64,000 nucleotides of DNA from JAVBMV01 sp031552145 (GTDB lineage Bacteria > Myxococcota > Myxococcia > Myxococcales > UBA5297). The position numbers and the translations under genes were made by a program. How positions within the stretch are numbered: position 1 is the first letter of the stretch; each line of letters starts with the position of its first letter. The notes under the pieces are model-generated. The model had not been told where the DNA came from. It saw only the letters and a program-made list of their open reading frames with translations, and searched no databases. Shown in pieces: positions 30,751-38,670 of the stretch. Location: positions 108,838 to 172,837 of the forward strand of contig JAVBMV010000013.1 of the NCBI GenBank assembly GCA_031552145.1, written 5' to 3'.

Positions 30751-31713
30751 TCAGGTGAGCGTCGCGACCATCACGGCCTTGATGGTGTGGAGGCGGTTCT
30801 CCGCCTCGTCGAAGACCTTGGAGGCGCGCGACTCGAAGACCTCCTCGGTCACCTCCATGTCATGCAGGCCGTTGGCGTGGTGCGCGGGCAGGCAGTGCAG
30901 GAAGATGGTGCTCTCCTTGCCGGTGGCCGCCATTAGCTTGGCGTTCACCTGGTAGGGGCGCAGCGACTCGATCCGCTCCGCGATGCCGGGGTTATTCTCC
31001 TCGCCCATCGAGACCCAGACGTCGGTGTAGAGGGCGTCGGCCCCCTTCACGGCCTTGGCGGGGTCGCTCTCGAGCTCGAAGATGGCCCCCGTCTCCTTCG
31101 CGACCTCGGCCGCCCACTTCTGCAATTCGAGGGTGGGGAAGAGGTTCTTCGGAGCGGCGATGGTGTAGTGCATCCCCATCTTCATGCAGCCGATGAGCAG
31201 GCAGTTGGCGATGTTGTTGCGCCCGTCACCCACGTAGACCAGCTTCTTGCCCGCGAGGGTGCCGAAGTTCTCCTCCATGGTGAGGAGGTCGGCCAGCGCC
31301 TGGGTGGGATGGTCGTCGTCGGTCAGGCCATTCCAGACGGGGACGCCCGACCACTTCGCCAGCTCTTCGACCACCTTCTGCTCGAAGCCGCGGAACTCGA
31401 TGCCGTCGAACATGCGGCCGAGGACGCGGGCGGTGTCGGGGATCGACTCTTTTTTCCCCATCTGGATGTCGTTCTTGCCCAGGTACTCGGGGTGCGCGCC
31501 CTCATCGACGCAGGCGACGGTGAAGGCGCAGCGCGTCCGGGTCGAGGGCTTCTCGAAGATGAGCGCGATGTTCTTGTTGGCGAGCCGCTTGGGGTAGACG
31601 CCCGCCCGCTTCAAGTCCTTGAGGTTCTTGGAGAGGTCGAGCAGGTAGCGGATCTCGGTGGGGCTGAAGTCCTTCAGCGTCAGGAGGCTTCGCCCTCTGA
31701 GGTTGATAGGCAT
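30751..31713 (-). CDS. Ornithine carbamoyltransferase (OTCase)
   Basis: 320 residues; AAGGAG precedes the ATG at 31713. The carbamoyl-phosphate-binding motif FEKPSTRTR is at residues 53-61, the HPTQ motif is in NGLTDDDHPTQALADLLT, and the ornithine loop is FLHCLPAHH near 270. The enzyme makes citrulline and phosphate from ornithine and carbamoyl phosphate, or the reverse in arginine fermentation. Neither argG/argH nor arcA/arcC is nearby, so anabolic (argF) versus catabolic (arcB) use cannot be settled; its length and the LLDLSKNLKDLKRAG segment are slightly more ArcB-like. It lies 30 bases after a cyclic-2,3-diphosphoglycerate-synthetase-like gene and is probably co-transcribed with it. Confidence 0.92.
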   Translation of the reverse strand: MPINLRGRSLLTLKDFSPTEIRYLLDLSKNLKDLKRAGVYPKRLANKNIALIFEKPSTRTRCAFTVACVDEGAHPEYLGKNDIQMGKKESIPDTARVLGRMFDGIEFRGFEQKVVEELAKWSGVPVWNGLTDDDHPTQALADLLTMEENFGTLAGKKLVYVGDGRNNIANCLLIGCMKMGMHYTIAAPKNLFPTLELQKWAAEVAKETGAIFELESDPAKAVKGADALYTDVWVSMGEENNPGIAERIESLRPYQVNAKLMAATGKESTIFLHCLPAHHANGLHDMEVTEEVFESRASKVFDEAENRLHTIKAVMVATLT

Positions 31714-31743
31714 GGTGTTCTCCTTAGGTCGTATGGGCCCGTA

Positions 31744-33063
31744 CTAGCGCTTGAGGAACTTCTCGATCTGCTCGCCGAGGGTGGGGGCGCCCATGTCGAC
31801 CAATTCGTAGCCGACGTAGCAGGTGGGCTTGTTGATCTTCACCAGGCGGGCCAGGTCGAAGGGCGTGCCGATGAGCACCACGTCGGCGTCGCAGCTGTTG
31901 ATCGTCTTCTCCAACTCGGCGATCTGCTCGGCGTAGTAGCCCATGGCCGGCAGCAGCGTGCCGATATGTGGGTACTTCTCGTAGGTGGCCTTGATGGAGC
32001 CGACCGCGAAGGGGCGGCCGTCGATCAGCTTCGCCGCGCCATACTTCTCGGCCGCGACCTTGCCGGCGCCGTAGGGCATGCCGCCGTGGGTGATGGTCGG
32101 GCCGTCCTCGACGACCAGCACCTTCTTGCCCTTGATCAGCTCGGGCTTCTCGCAGCTCACCTCGCTCGCGCCCTTGATGATGATCGCCTGGGGGTTGACC
32201 GCCTTGGCGGCGGCGATCACCTGCTCGGTGGCCGCGGCGGAGGCGGTGTTCACCTTGTTGATGACGATGATGTCGGCGGCGCGCAGGTTCACCTCGCCGG
32301 GGTGATAGGTCATCTCGTGGCCGGGGCGGAGCGGATCGGCGACGGCGATCCAGAGGTCGGGCTTGAAGAAGGGAACGTCGTTATTGCCTCCGTCCCAGAT
32401 CACCACGTCGGCCTCCTTCTCGGCCTGGCGCAGGATCGCCTCGTAGTCGACGCCGGCGTAGACGACGGTGCCGTTCTGGATGTGCGACTCGTACTCCTCG
32501 CGCTCCTCGATGGTGCACTCGTGGCGCTCCAGATCCTCGTAGGTGGCAAGGCGCTGCACGGCCTGCTTGGCGAGATCGCCGTAGGGCATCGGATGGCGGA
32601 CCGCGACGACCTTCTTGCCCGCCTTGCGCAGCAGGTTGGTGACGTAGCGGCTGGTCTGGCTCTTGCCGCAGCCGGTGCGGACGGCGCAGATGGCGATGAC
32701 GGGCTTGGTGGACTTCACCATGGTGCGGTCGGTGCCCATGAGCGTGAAGTCGGCGCCGGCGGCGATACAGCGCGAGGCGAGGTGCATCACGGTCTCGTGC
32801 GAGACGTCGCTATAGGCGAAGATGCAACGGTCGACCTTGTGCTCCTTGATCAGCTTCTCGAGGTCATCCTCGCGGAAGATGGGGAGCCCGTCCTTGTAGA
32901 GATCGCCAGCGAGCGCGGCAGGATAGCGGCGGCCGTCGATCTTGGGGATCTGGGTGGCGGTAAAGCCGACGACCTCGAAGGCCGAGTTGTTGCGAAAGAA
33001 GACGTTGAAGTTGTGGAAATCGCGTCCAGCTGCTCCGAGGATCAGTATTCGCTCACGCTGCAT
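31744..33063 (-). CDS. Cyclic 2,3-diphosphoglycerate synthetase-like P-loop protein
   Basis: 439 residues; GGGAG lies 6 bases before the ATG at 33063. The N-terminal part is Rossmann-like (RILILGAAGRDFHNFNVFFR). A P-loop at about 152-160 (AVRTGCGKSQTSRYV) is followed by DVVIWDGGNNDVPF, ADIIVINKV and VLVVEDGPTITHGGMPYGAG. These match the family of archaeal cyclic-2,3-bisphosphoglycerate synthetases (predicted GTPases, COG2403), ATP-dependent enzymes that cyclise 2,3-diphosphoglycerate in methanogens. Bacterial members have no settled role and cyclic diphosphoglycerate is not expected here. The 30-bp coupling to an OTCase gene suggests a link to carbamoyl phosphate or another acyl-phosphate metabolite; that is inference. 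Confidence 0.8.
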   Translation of the reverse strand: MQRERILILGAAGRDFHNFNVFFRNNSAFEVVGFTATQIPKIDGRRYPAALAGDLYKDGLPIFREDDLEKLIKEHKVDRCIFAYSDVSHETVMHLASRCIAAGADFTLMGTDRTMVKSTKPVIAICAVRTGCGKSQTSRYVTNLLRKAGKKVVAVRHPMPYGDLAKQAVQRLATYEDLERHECTIEEREEYESHIQNGTVVYAGVDYEAILRQAEKEADVVIWDGGNNDVPFFKPDLWIAVADPLRPGHEMTYHPGEVNLRAADIIVINKVNTASAAATEQVIAAAKAVNPQAIIIKGASEVSCEKPELIKGKKVLVVEDGPTITHGGMPYGAGKVAAEKYGAAKLIDGRPFAVGSIKATYEKYPHIGTLLPAMGYYAEQIAELEKTINSCDADVVLIGTPFDLARLVKINKPTCYVGYELVDMGAPTLGEQIEKFLKR

Positions 33064-33086
33064 TTTTTGCTCCCAAGGTTAACCCT

Positions 33087-33104
33087 GCCGCCGGGCACGG
33101 CGGC
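33087..33104 (-). other. GC-rich hairpin in the leader of the P-loop/OTCase pair
   Basis: GCCGCC (33087-33092), loop GGGCAC, GGCGGC (33099-33104). It lies 24 bases upstream of the - strand ATG at 33063 and 98 bases downstream of the sspB stop. There is no T-tract, so it may be a weak terminator for the sspB unit or a 5' leader structure of the next gene. A second, 6-bp inverted repeat (CTCGAT/ATCGAG) lies near 33125-33150. Confidence 0.35.
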
Positions 33105-33202
33105 CGGGGAGTGATAACGACTGGGACTCTCGATAGGCTTCATCGAGGATCGAGCGGCCATACCATGGGCCTATGTTGCTTGGCAAAGCGGAGGAGCGAG
33201 CG

Positions 33203-33898
33203 CTACTTCACTACCGTAAGGTGGCCGACGCGGCGGCCGGGAGGGCGAGGGGCGGTGCTCGGAGGCTCCGCCTGACCTATCGCCGATGGTCTGGCGCTTG
33301 GTTTTGCCACCAGTTTCGCCGCTGGTTTTGCCACCGGTTCTGGACGCACGCCTTCCTCGGTTGGCGCTCCCCCCTTCTGCTCTTCGCCCATCTCGCAGGC
33401 GACTAGCCGTGGCCGCGCCGGCAGCCGCGGGGAGCGATTGCCCCTGGGCGGCTTTATGGCGCGGGCCGCGCCGCGCGTGGCGACGAAGGGCTCGTCATCT
33501 GTCTCGGGCGCCTCGGCCTGCTCCGCTTGCTTGGGCTCATGGAGGGGCTGTGGCAGCTCGAGCTCCTGACGCAGCTCGGAAGGCATCGAGTCGGGGAAGA
33601 GCGAGGTGACGGGATCGCGGGCGTTGCCGCGGATGGTGAAGATGGCGCTCCAAGGCACCATGACGGAGTGCTGCCGCCCGCTGAAGCTGAGCGTTTGACG
33701 CACGCCGAGAGCGTCGGTGAGGAGATCGGGCGGGTTGAAGCGCGGTGAGAAGTTGAGGCAGACGAAAGGGCCCCGATGCACCGTGTCGGGGAGCTCTACT
33801 CCCTTGATCGAGGGATCGAGGTAGACGGTCACCACCCCTTGGGCCATCAGTTTTTCGAAGAGCGCTCTCTTGGGATTTGATTCGCTGCGCTTGCTCAA
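33203..33898 (-). CDS. sspB: SspB-family ClpXP adaptor (stringent starvation protein B)
   Basis: 231 residues. Residues about 8-105 match the SspB substrate-binding domain: KRALFEKLMAQGVVTVYLDP, VCLNFSPRFNPPDLLTDALG, LSFSGRQHSVMVPWSAIFTI, and the acidic turn after LFPDSMP. SspB binds ssrA-tagged proteins and delivers them to ClpXP. The linker is unusually long (about 110 residues, Pro/Ala/Lys/Arg rich). The very C-terminus, GRRVGHLTVVK, resembles the SspB XB motif that docks on the ClpX zinc domain (typically LxVVK at the end), supporting the assignment. The gene starts 8 bases after smpB, which acts upstream in the same tagging pathway. Confidence 0.87.
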   Translation of the reverse strand: MSKRSESNPKRALFEKLMAQGVVTVYLDPSIKGVELPDTVHRGPFVCLNFSPRFNPPDLLTDALGVRQTLSFSGRQHSVMVPWSAIFTIRGNARDPVTSLFPDSMPSELRQELELPQPLHEPKQAEQAEAPETDDEPFVATRGAARAIKPPRGNRSPRLPARPRLVACEMGEEQKGGAPTEEGVRPEPVAKPAAKLVAKPSARPSAIGQAEPPSTAPRPPGRRVGHLTVVK

Positions 33899-33906
33899 TG
33901 CTCACC

Positions 33907-34413
33907 TCACCTGCTGCGCGCGCGCAGGGCGCGGCTCATCTCGCGCTTTGTCTCCCGCTCGCGGATTGTCTGGCGCCGATCCTCGTGCGCCTTACCCTTG
34001 GCCAGCGCCAGCTCCACTTTGGCCCACCCGCCCTTGAAGTATAGGCGAAGCGGGATCAGGGCGAAGCCCCGCTCCTTCACCTTCACGGTGAGGCGCTCCA
34101 GCTCGCGCTTGTGCAGCAGGAGGCGCCGGCGGCGCAGGGGCTCGTGGCCGTAGGAGGTGGTGCCCTTGTAGCGGCCGATGTTCAGGTTCATGAGCCATAG
34201 CTCGCCCTTCTCGGGCAGGGCGAAGGCGTCGGTGAGGTTGACGCTCCCTTCGCGCAGCGCCTTCACCTCGCTGCCCACGAGCGCGAGGCCCACCTCCAAG
34301 GTTGACTCGATGGCGTAGTCGAAGCGGGCGCGCCTGTTCTGCGCGGCCAGCTTCTCGCCCGGCGCCCCCGCTCCCTTGGGCCCCTTGCCCTTCGGCTGCG
34401 ACCCCTTGGCCAT
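33907..34413 (-). CDS. smpB: SsrA-binding protein SmpB
   Basis: 168 residues. The OB-fold core begins NRRARFDYAIESTLEVGLAL with VGSEVKALREGSVNLTDAF, continues IGRYKGTTSYGHEPLRRRRL and LLHKRELERL, and ends GKAHEDRRQTIRERETKREM, the basic tail that inserts in the mRNA channel. SmpB delivers tmRNA to stalled ribosomes for trans-translation. A Lys/Gly/Pro-rich N-terminal extension of about 25 residues is longer than in E. coli. The ATG directly abuts the panC stop. No tmRNA gene was recognised in the window. Confidence 0.95.
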   Translation of the reverse strand: MAKGSQPKGKGPKGAGAPGEKLAAQNRRARFDYAIESTLEVGLALVGSEVKALREGSVNLTDAFALPEKGELWLMNLNIGRYKGTTSYGHEPLRRRRLLLHKRELERLTVKVKERGFALIPLRLYFKGGWAKVELALAKGKAHEDRRQTIRERETKREMSRALRARSR

Positions 34414-35274
34414 CTAGGCGCCCGCCTCGGTCGCCTCGATGGCGATGTTGTCGATGAGGCGCGTCTTGCCGACGAAGGCGGCGACCAGCATCCGCGCGGG
34501 CTGGTCGGCGCGGGCGATGGGCTCCAGGGTCGAAGGATCGACCAGCTCCAGGTAGTCGATGACGACGTTGGCGCGCTCGAGGTGGGCGCGGGCGGCGGCA
34601 AGCAGTGGCTCGGCGTCGCGCTCTCCCCCGCGGCGCAGCATGGCCGCTGCCCTTAGCCCCGCCGAGAGCGAGAGCGCGCGGGCGCGCTCCTCGGGCGAGA
34701 GGTAGCGGTTGCGCGAGCTGAGCGCCAGGCCATCCTCCTCGCGCACAATGGGCATCCCGACGAGGTCGATCCCGAAGTCGAGATCGCGGTTCATGCGCCT
34801 GAGCACGGCGAGCTGCTGGAAGTCCTTCTCGCCGAAGAGCGCGAGGTCGGGCCGAAAGAGATTGAAGAGCTTGGCCACCACGGTGGTGACGCCGCGGAAG
34901 TGGCCGGGGCGCGAGGCGCCGCAGAGCCGCTCGGTGAGCCCCGCGACCTCGACGCTCGACTGGAAGCGCGCGGGATAGAGCTCGCCGGGCTCGGGAATGA
35001 AGAGCAGCGTGACGCCCGCCGACGCGCACTTGGCGGTGTCGCCCGCCTCGTCGCGCGGATAGCGCGCCAGGTCCTCATTGGGGCCGAACTGCATGGGGTT
35101 GACGAAGATCGAGGCGGCGCAGAGGTCGGCGCGCCGCTGTCCCTCGCGCATGAGCGAGAGGTGCCCCTCGTGCAGCGCCCCCATGGTGGGGACCAGCGCC
35201 AGCCTCTTCCCAGCGCGGCGAAGCGGCGCGAGGTGCTCGCGGAGCGCGTCGATGGTTCTGACTACTTCGATCAT
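34414..35274 (-). CDS. panC: Pantothenate synthetase
   Basis: 286 residues. PTMGALHEGHLSL (29-41) is the ATP-binding HIGH-like motif, FVNPMQFGPNEDLARYPRD the pantoate site, and FGEKDFQQL and IVREEDGLALSSRNRYLS further family motifs. The enzyme condenses pantoate with beta-alanine using ATP to give pantothenate, the precursor of CoA. It lies 28 bases after panB, which supplies ketopantoate, and runs into smpB without a gap. No panD or panE was seen in the window. Confidence 0.96.
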   Translation of the reverse strand: MIEVVRTIDALREHLAPLRRAGKRLALVPTMGALHEGHLSLMREGQRRADLCAASIFVNPMQFGPNEDLARYPRDEAGDTAKCASAGVTLLFIPEPGELYPARFQSSVEVAGLTERLCGASRPGHFRGVTTVVAKLFNLFRPDLALFGEKDFQQLAVLRRMNRDLDFGIDLVGMPIVREEDGLALSSRNRYLSPEERARALSLSAGLRAAAMLRRGGERDAEPLLAAARAHLERANVVIDYLELVDPSTLEPIARADQPARMLVAAFVGKTRLIDNIAIEATEAGA

Positions 35275-35302
35275 GCGGCTCTCATTCCCCTCGGGGCCGG
35301 CG

Positions 35303-36151
35303 TCAGCCCTCGGTCTTTGGCCCGCCGCTCGAGTAGGGCTGGCCCTGGAAGGTGTGTTCGGCGGCGGGGAAGCTGCCCTCGCGCACCTCGCGAAGATAAG
35401 CGCGCGCCGCGTCGCCGATGCTCTGCGCCAGATTGGCGTAGAGCTTGAGGAAGCGGGGCGAAAAGTCGGGATTCATACCGAGCGCGTCATAACAGACCAG
35501 CACCTGTCCGTCGCAATGGGGCCCTGCTCCGATGCCGATGGTGGGTATGGAGAGGCGGCGGGTGATCTCGCCCGCAAGCTCCGCCGGGATGCCCTCCAGC
35601 ACCATCGCGTAGCAGCCGGCCTGCTCCATCGCCAGGGCATCGTCGAGGATCCGCCTGGCCTCCTCCTGCCCGCGCCCCTGGAGCACGAAGCCCCCCATGC
35701 GGTGCACCGACTGCGGCGTGAGGCCGACGTGCCCCATCACGGGGATGCCCGCGCGCCAGATGCGCCTGGCTACCTCCGCATAGTCGGCACCCCCCTCCAA
35801 CTTCACGGACTGGACGCCGCCCTCCGCCACCAGGCGCCCCGCGCTGCGCACCGCCTCGTCCTCCGAGCATTGATAGCTCATGAAGGGCAGGTCGCCCACC
35901 ACGTGCGCGCGGCGCGTGGCGCCGCTCACCGCGCGGCAGTGGTAGAGCACCTCCTCCAGCTTGACGCCGAGGGTGTTCTTCTCGCCCTTGATCACCATTC
36001 CCAGCGAGTCGCCCACGAGGAGAATGTCGGCGCCCGCCTCGTCGAGGATGCGCGCGAAGGAGGCGTCGTAGGCGGTCAGGACGCCGAGCTTCTCTCCGGC
36101 GCGCTTCATGGCGCGCAGGCGCTGGATCGTGACCTTCTTCTGCTCGGACAT
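35303..36151 (-). CDS. panB: 3-methyl-2-oxobutanoate hydroxymethyltransferase
   Basis: 282 residues. Motifs: LTAYDASFARILDEAGAD, the Mg-binding LLVGDSLGMVIKGEKNTLGV, HVVGDLPFMSYQ, VKLEGG, GHVGLTPQSVHRMGG and IPTIGIGAGPHCDGQVLV. PanB transfers a hydroxymethyl group from methylene-tetrahydrofolate to ketoisovalerate to make ketopantoate, the first committed step to pantothenate. It is followed by panC on the same strand and lies 14 bases after a deoxynucleoside kinase gene. Confidence 0.96.
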   Translation of the reverse strand: MSEQKKVTIQRLRAMKRAGEKLGVLTAYDASFARILDEAGADILLVGDSLGMVIKGEKNTLGVKLEEVLYHCRAVSGATRRAHVVGDLPFMSYQCSEDEAVRSAGRLVAEGGVQSVKLEGGADYAEVARRIWRAGIPVMGHVGLTPQSVHRMGGFVLQGRGQEEARRILDDALAMEQAGCYAMVLEGIPAELAGEITRRLSIPTIGIGAGPHCDGQVLVCYDALGMNPDFSPRFLKLYANLAQSIGDAARAYLREVREGSFPAAEHTFQGQPYSSGGPKTEG

Positions 36152-36165
36152 GGCGTGGGGGGCCC

Positions 36166-36816
36166 TCAGGAGCGGTTCGCCATCGGATTGAAGTACTGGA
36201 GGCCGCCGCGCATCTGCCGGATGGCCGCGAGCAGTTGATCCAGGTCGGCCTCGTTGGCGACGAAGTCTATCTCACTCGTATTGACGATGAGGACCGGCGC
36301 GCCACTGTAATGGTGGAAGAAGTCGTTGTAGGCGCGGCTGACCTGCTCCAGGTAGGTGGCGTCGAAGCGCCGCTCGCTCTCTCGGCCACGTCGCTTGATG
36401 CGGCCGAGCAGCACATCGTTGCGGGCCTGCAGGAAGATGACCAGGTCGGGCTTCACCACGCGCGCGTCGAGGAGCGCGTAGACGCGCTCGTAGAGCGCCA
36501 GCTCGTTTCGGTCGAGGTTGAGGCTGGCGTAGAGGCGATCCTTCTCGAAGATGTAATCGGAGATGGTGACCTGCTGGAAGAGATCCTGCTGGAAGAGCCC
36601 CTGCTGTTGATTGTAGCGATTCAGGAGGAAGAAGAGCTGCGCCTGTAAGGCGTGGCGGGCGCGGTCCGCGTAGAAGTTGCCGAGGAAGGGGTTCTCGTCG
36701 GAGGCCTCGAAGACCGCGCGCGCCTTTAGTTTGCGCGCGAGGAGACTCACGAGCGAGGTCTTGCCCACGCCGATGGGGCCTTCGACTGCGATGTAGCGCG
36801 CTCTCTCATGAGACAT
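36166..36816 (-). CDS. Deoxynucleoside kinase (dNK/dGK family)
   Basis: 216 residues. The P-loop VEGPIGVGKTSLVSLLA lies at residues 10-26. The substrate and lid regions are typical of deoxyadenosine/deoxyguanosine kinases: FYADRARHALQAQLFFLLNRY, SDYIFEKDRLYASLNL (DRLY motif), and the Arg-rich lid KRRGRESERRFDATYLEQVS. It phosphorylates deoxynucleosides with ATP for salvage; substrate preference cannot be read safely. Its first 11 bases overlap the end of the upstream histidine kinase gene, so it is translationally coupled to it. Similar kinases are often found near pan or folK genes in other bacteria. Confidence 0.85.
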   Translation of the reverse strand: MSHERARYIAVEGPIGVGKTSLVSLLARKLKARAVFEASDENPFLGNFYADRARHALQAQLFFLLNRYNQQQGLFQQDLFQQVTISDYIFEKDRLYASLNLDRNELALYERVYALLDARVVKPDLVIFLQARNDVLLGRIKRRGRESERRFDATYLEQVSRAYNDFFHHYSGAPVLIVNTSEIDFVANEADLDQLLAAIRQMRGGLQYFNPMANRS

Positions 36817-38659
36817 GCGTGTCCACCTGTTTCTGTGCGTACTGGTTGAGCGAGGCCACGAGCGTGGCGAGTTGAAGCGGCTTGGCGAGGAAACCCTGCA
36901 TCCCTGCCTCGAGGCAGCTCTCCATCTTCTCGGGGAGGGTGTCGGCGGTGAGCGCCAGGATGGGCACGTTGGCGTGCTCCGGCTTGGGCAGCGCGCGGAT
37001 CATATGGGTGGCCTCGAGGCCGTCGATGTCGGGCATGTGAAGATCCATCAGGATGACGTCAAAGCGATTCTGCGAGGCGAGCTGCACGCTCTCCCTTCCG
37101 CCCCCGGCCGTGACAACCTTATGCCCCAGTTGCCCCAGAATGTCGGCGATGATGTAGCGGCTGGTGTCGGTATCCTCTACCAGAAGGATATCGAGCGGTA
37201 CGGTCGCCGCCACGAGCTGATCCTCGCTGGAGCTCTCTTGGGCGAGCGGCAGCCAGACCGAGAAGTGGAAGCTGCTCCCTTCGCCTGGTGCGCTCTCGAC
37301 CGAGAGGCAGCCGCCCATCGCCTCGATCAGATTCTTGCAGACCGCGAGCCCCAGGCCGACGCCGCCCTGGCGGCGGTTCATGGACTCATCCACCTGATAG
37401 AAAGCGTTGAAGACCTTCTGTTGCGCCTCCTGTGAGAGGCCCATACCGGTGTCCTTGCACGCAAAGGAGACATGCGCGCGCGTTGGCTCCAGGGCGAGTA
37501 GCTTGGCTCTCATGTGAATAGAGCCCTTGTCGGTGAACTTGATCGCGTTGACGCCCAGGTTGAAGAGCACCTGGCGCAGCCTGACGGGGTCGGCGTGCAC
37601 ATGGGTCGGCAGCTCGGTGTCGAGCCCCAGGATGAGGCTGAGCCGCTTCTCCTTGGCCATGAACTCGAGGACGGTGACCACGTCGACCAGCAGCGAGGGG
37701 AGCTCGAAGTCGACTGGCTTGAGCTCCAACTTCCCCTCTTCGACGCGGGCCAGATCGAGCACGTCGTCGATCAGTCCGCAGAGCTGCCGGGAGCAGCGCA
37801 ACACGATCTCGAGCGGCTGCTTGAACTTGGGAGGGAGGTCGGAGTGGGTCTTCATCACCTCGGCGCCCCCCACGATGCCGGTGAGCGGCGTGCGCATCTC
37901 GTGGCTCATGATGGCGAGGAATCTGCTCTTCGAATGGTTGGCGCGATCCGCCTCGATGCGCGCCGCCTGCGCCGCCTGCTCCGCGCGGGTGAGCGCCTCG
38001 AGATCGTAGCGGTGCAGGAAGCCCCTCCGGCTGGTGAGCGCGCTGCGCGTGAGCAGCGGGTAGCCCAGCGCGATCGCCACGCCGATGGTGATGGTGGTGT
38101 TGACCGCGACGCTCATCTGAACGCGTGGCTCGGCGAAGTGGTAGATGACGTAGGGGAGCGCGCCAGCGATGGAGGTATAGAGCGACCAGTCTTGCCGGGC
38201 GGGCAAGAGGATGTAGAAGAGCAGGATACCCACGCCAATGAAGGGCGTTCCTCCCAGGTTGTAGAGGATTCCGTGCTCGATATAGATGACGTGGTTGGTC
38301 AGCTCCGCCGCGCAGAAGGCGAGCTCGGCGGCGACGATCAGCCAGTTGAGCTGCGGAGTCTCCTCGTCCTTCAGGGAGCGCACGAAGACCGCCGCCAGGA
38401 GAAGCGCCACGATGATTCGGGCGGCACACATGGTGGCGAACGCCGGGGTGTGACCGATGGAGTAGCTGTCGATCACGATGGCGAAGCCATAGGCGACGGC
38501 GGTGAAGGCCGAGACGAGCCGGTGCTGTGCCTTCACCAGGGGCCAGTGATAGCGCTTGAAGGCGCGCTCGACCGCTGGCGACGCGAACTCCCCAGTCCGC
38601 TTGTCGAGCTTGCGCTCGGCGGCGGTGAGCACTCTTCCCTGCAGGCTGTCATTCTCCAT
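36806..38659 (-). CDS. Membrane hybrid histidine kinase with receiver domain
   Basis: 617 residues. About six membrane helices lie at 45-205 (AFTAVAYGFAIVIDSYSIG, RIIVALLLAAVFV, LIVAAELAFCAAELTNHV, IGVGILLFYILLPA, ALPYVIYHFAEPR, ITIGVAIALGY). The phospho-acceptor is His253 (IMSHEMRTPL), the N-box NLGVNAIKF (Asn367, Asn371), then DTGMGL (Asp403) and GVGLGL (433-438). The receiver domain has acidic Glu495/Asp496, phospho-acceptor Asp539 (ILMDLHMPDIDG) and Lys593. It has no HPt domain, unlike its neighbour at 38671, with which it shares the unusual membrane domain (TGEFAS, AELAF..AEL..HV, YHFA.PR). It sits 11 bases downstream of that kinase. The signal is unknown. Confidence 0.9.
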   Translation of the reverse strand: MENDSLQGRVLTAAERKLDKRTGEFASPAVERAFKRYHWPLVKAQHRLVSAFTAVAYGFAIVIDSYSIGHTPAFATMCAARIIVALLLAAVFVRSLKDEETPQLNWLIVAAELAFCAAELTNHVIYIEHGILYNLGGTPFIGVGILLFYILLPARQDWSLYTSIAGALPYVIYHFAEPRVQMSVAVNTTITIGVAIALGYPLLTRSALTSRRGFLHRYDLEALTRAEQAAQAARIEADRANHSKSRFLAIMSHEMRTPLTGIVGGAEVMKTHSDLPPKFKQPLEIVLRCSRQLCGLIDDVLDLARVEEGKLELKPVDFELPSLLVDVVTVLEFMAKEKRLSLILGLDTELPTHVHADPVRLRQVLFNLGVNAIKFTDKGSIHMRAKLLALEPTRAHVSFACKDTGMGLSQEAQQKVFNAFYQVDESMNRRQGGVGLGLAVCKNLIEAMGGCLSVESAPGEGSSFHFSVWLPLAQESSSEDQLVAATVPLDILLVEDTDTSRYIIADILGQLGHKVVTAGGGRESVQLASQNRFDVILMDLHMPDIDGLEATHMIRALPKPEHANVPILALTADTLPEKMESCLEAGMQGFLAKPLQLATLVASLNQYAQKQVDTHVS

Positions 38660-38670
38660 TGAGATCCCCG

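Noticed and set aside
31168..33114. A 648-codon open frame on the + strand opposite the OTCase and P-loop genes
   Set aside because: It is an antisense shadow of two well-matched genes, with Asp/Leu/Ala-biased composition caused by high GC and no domain signature.
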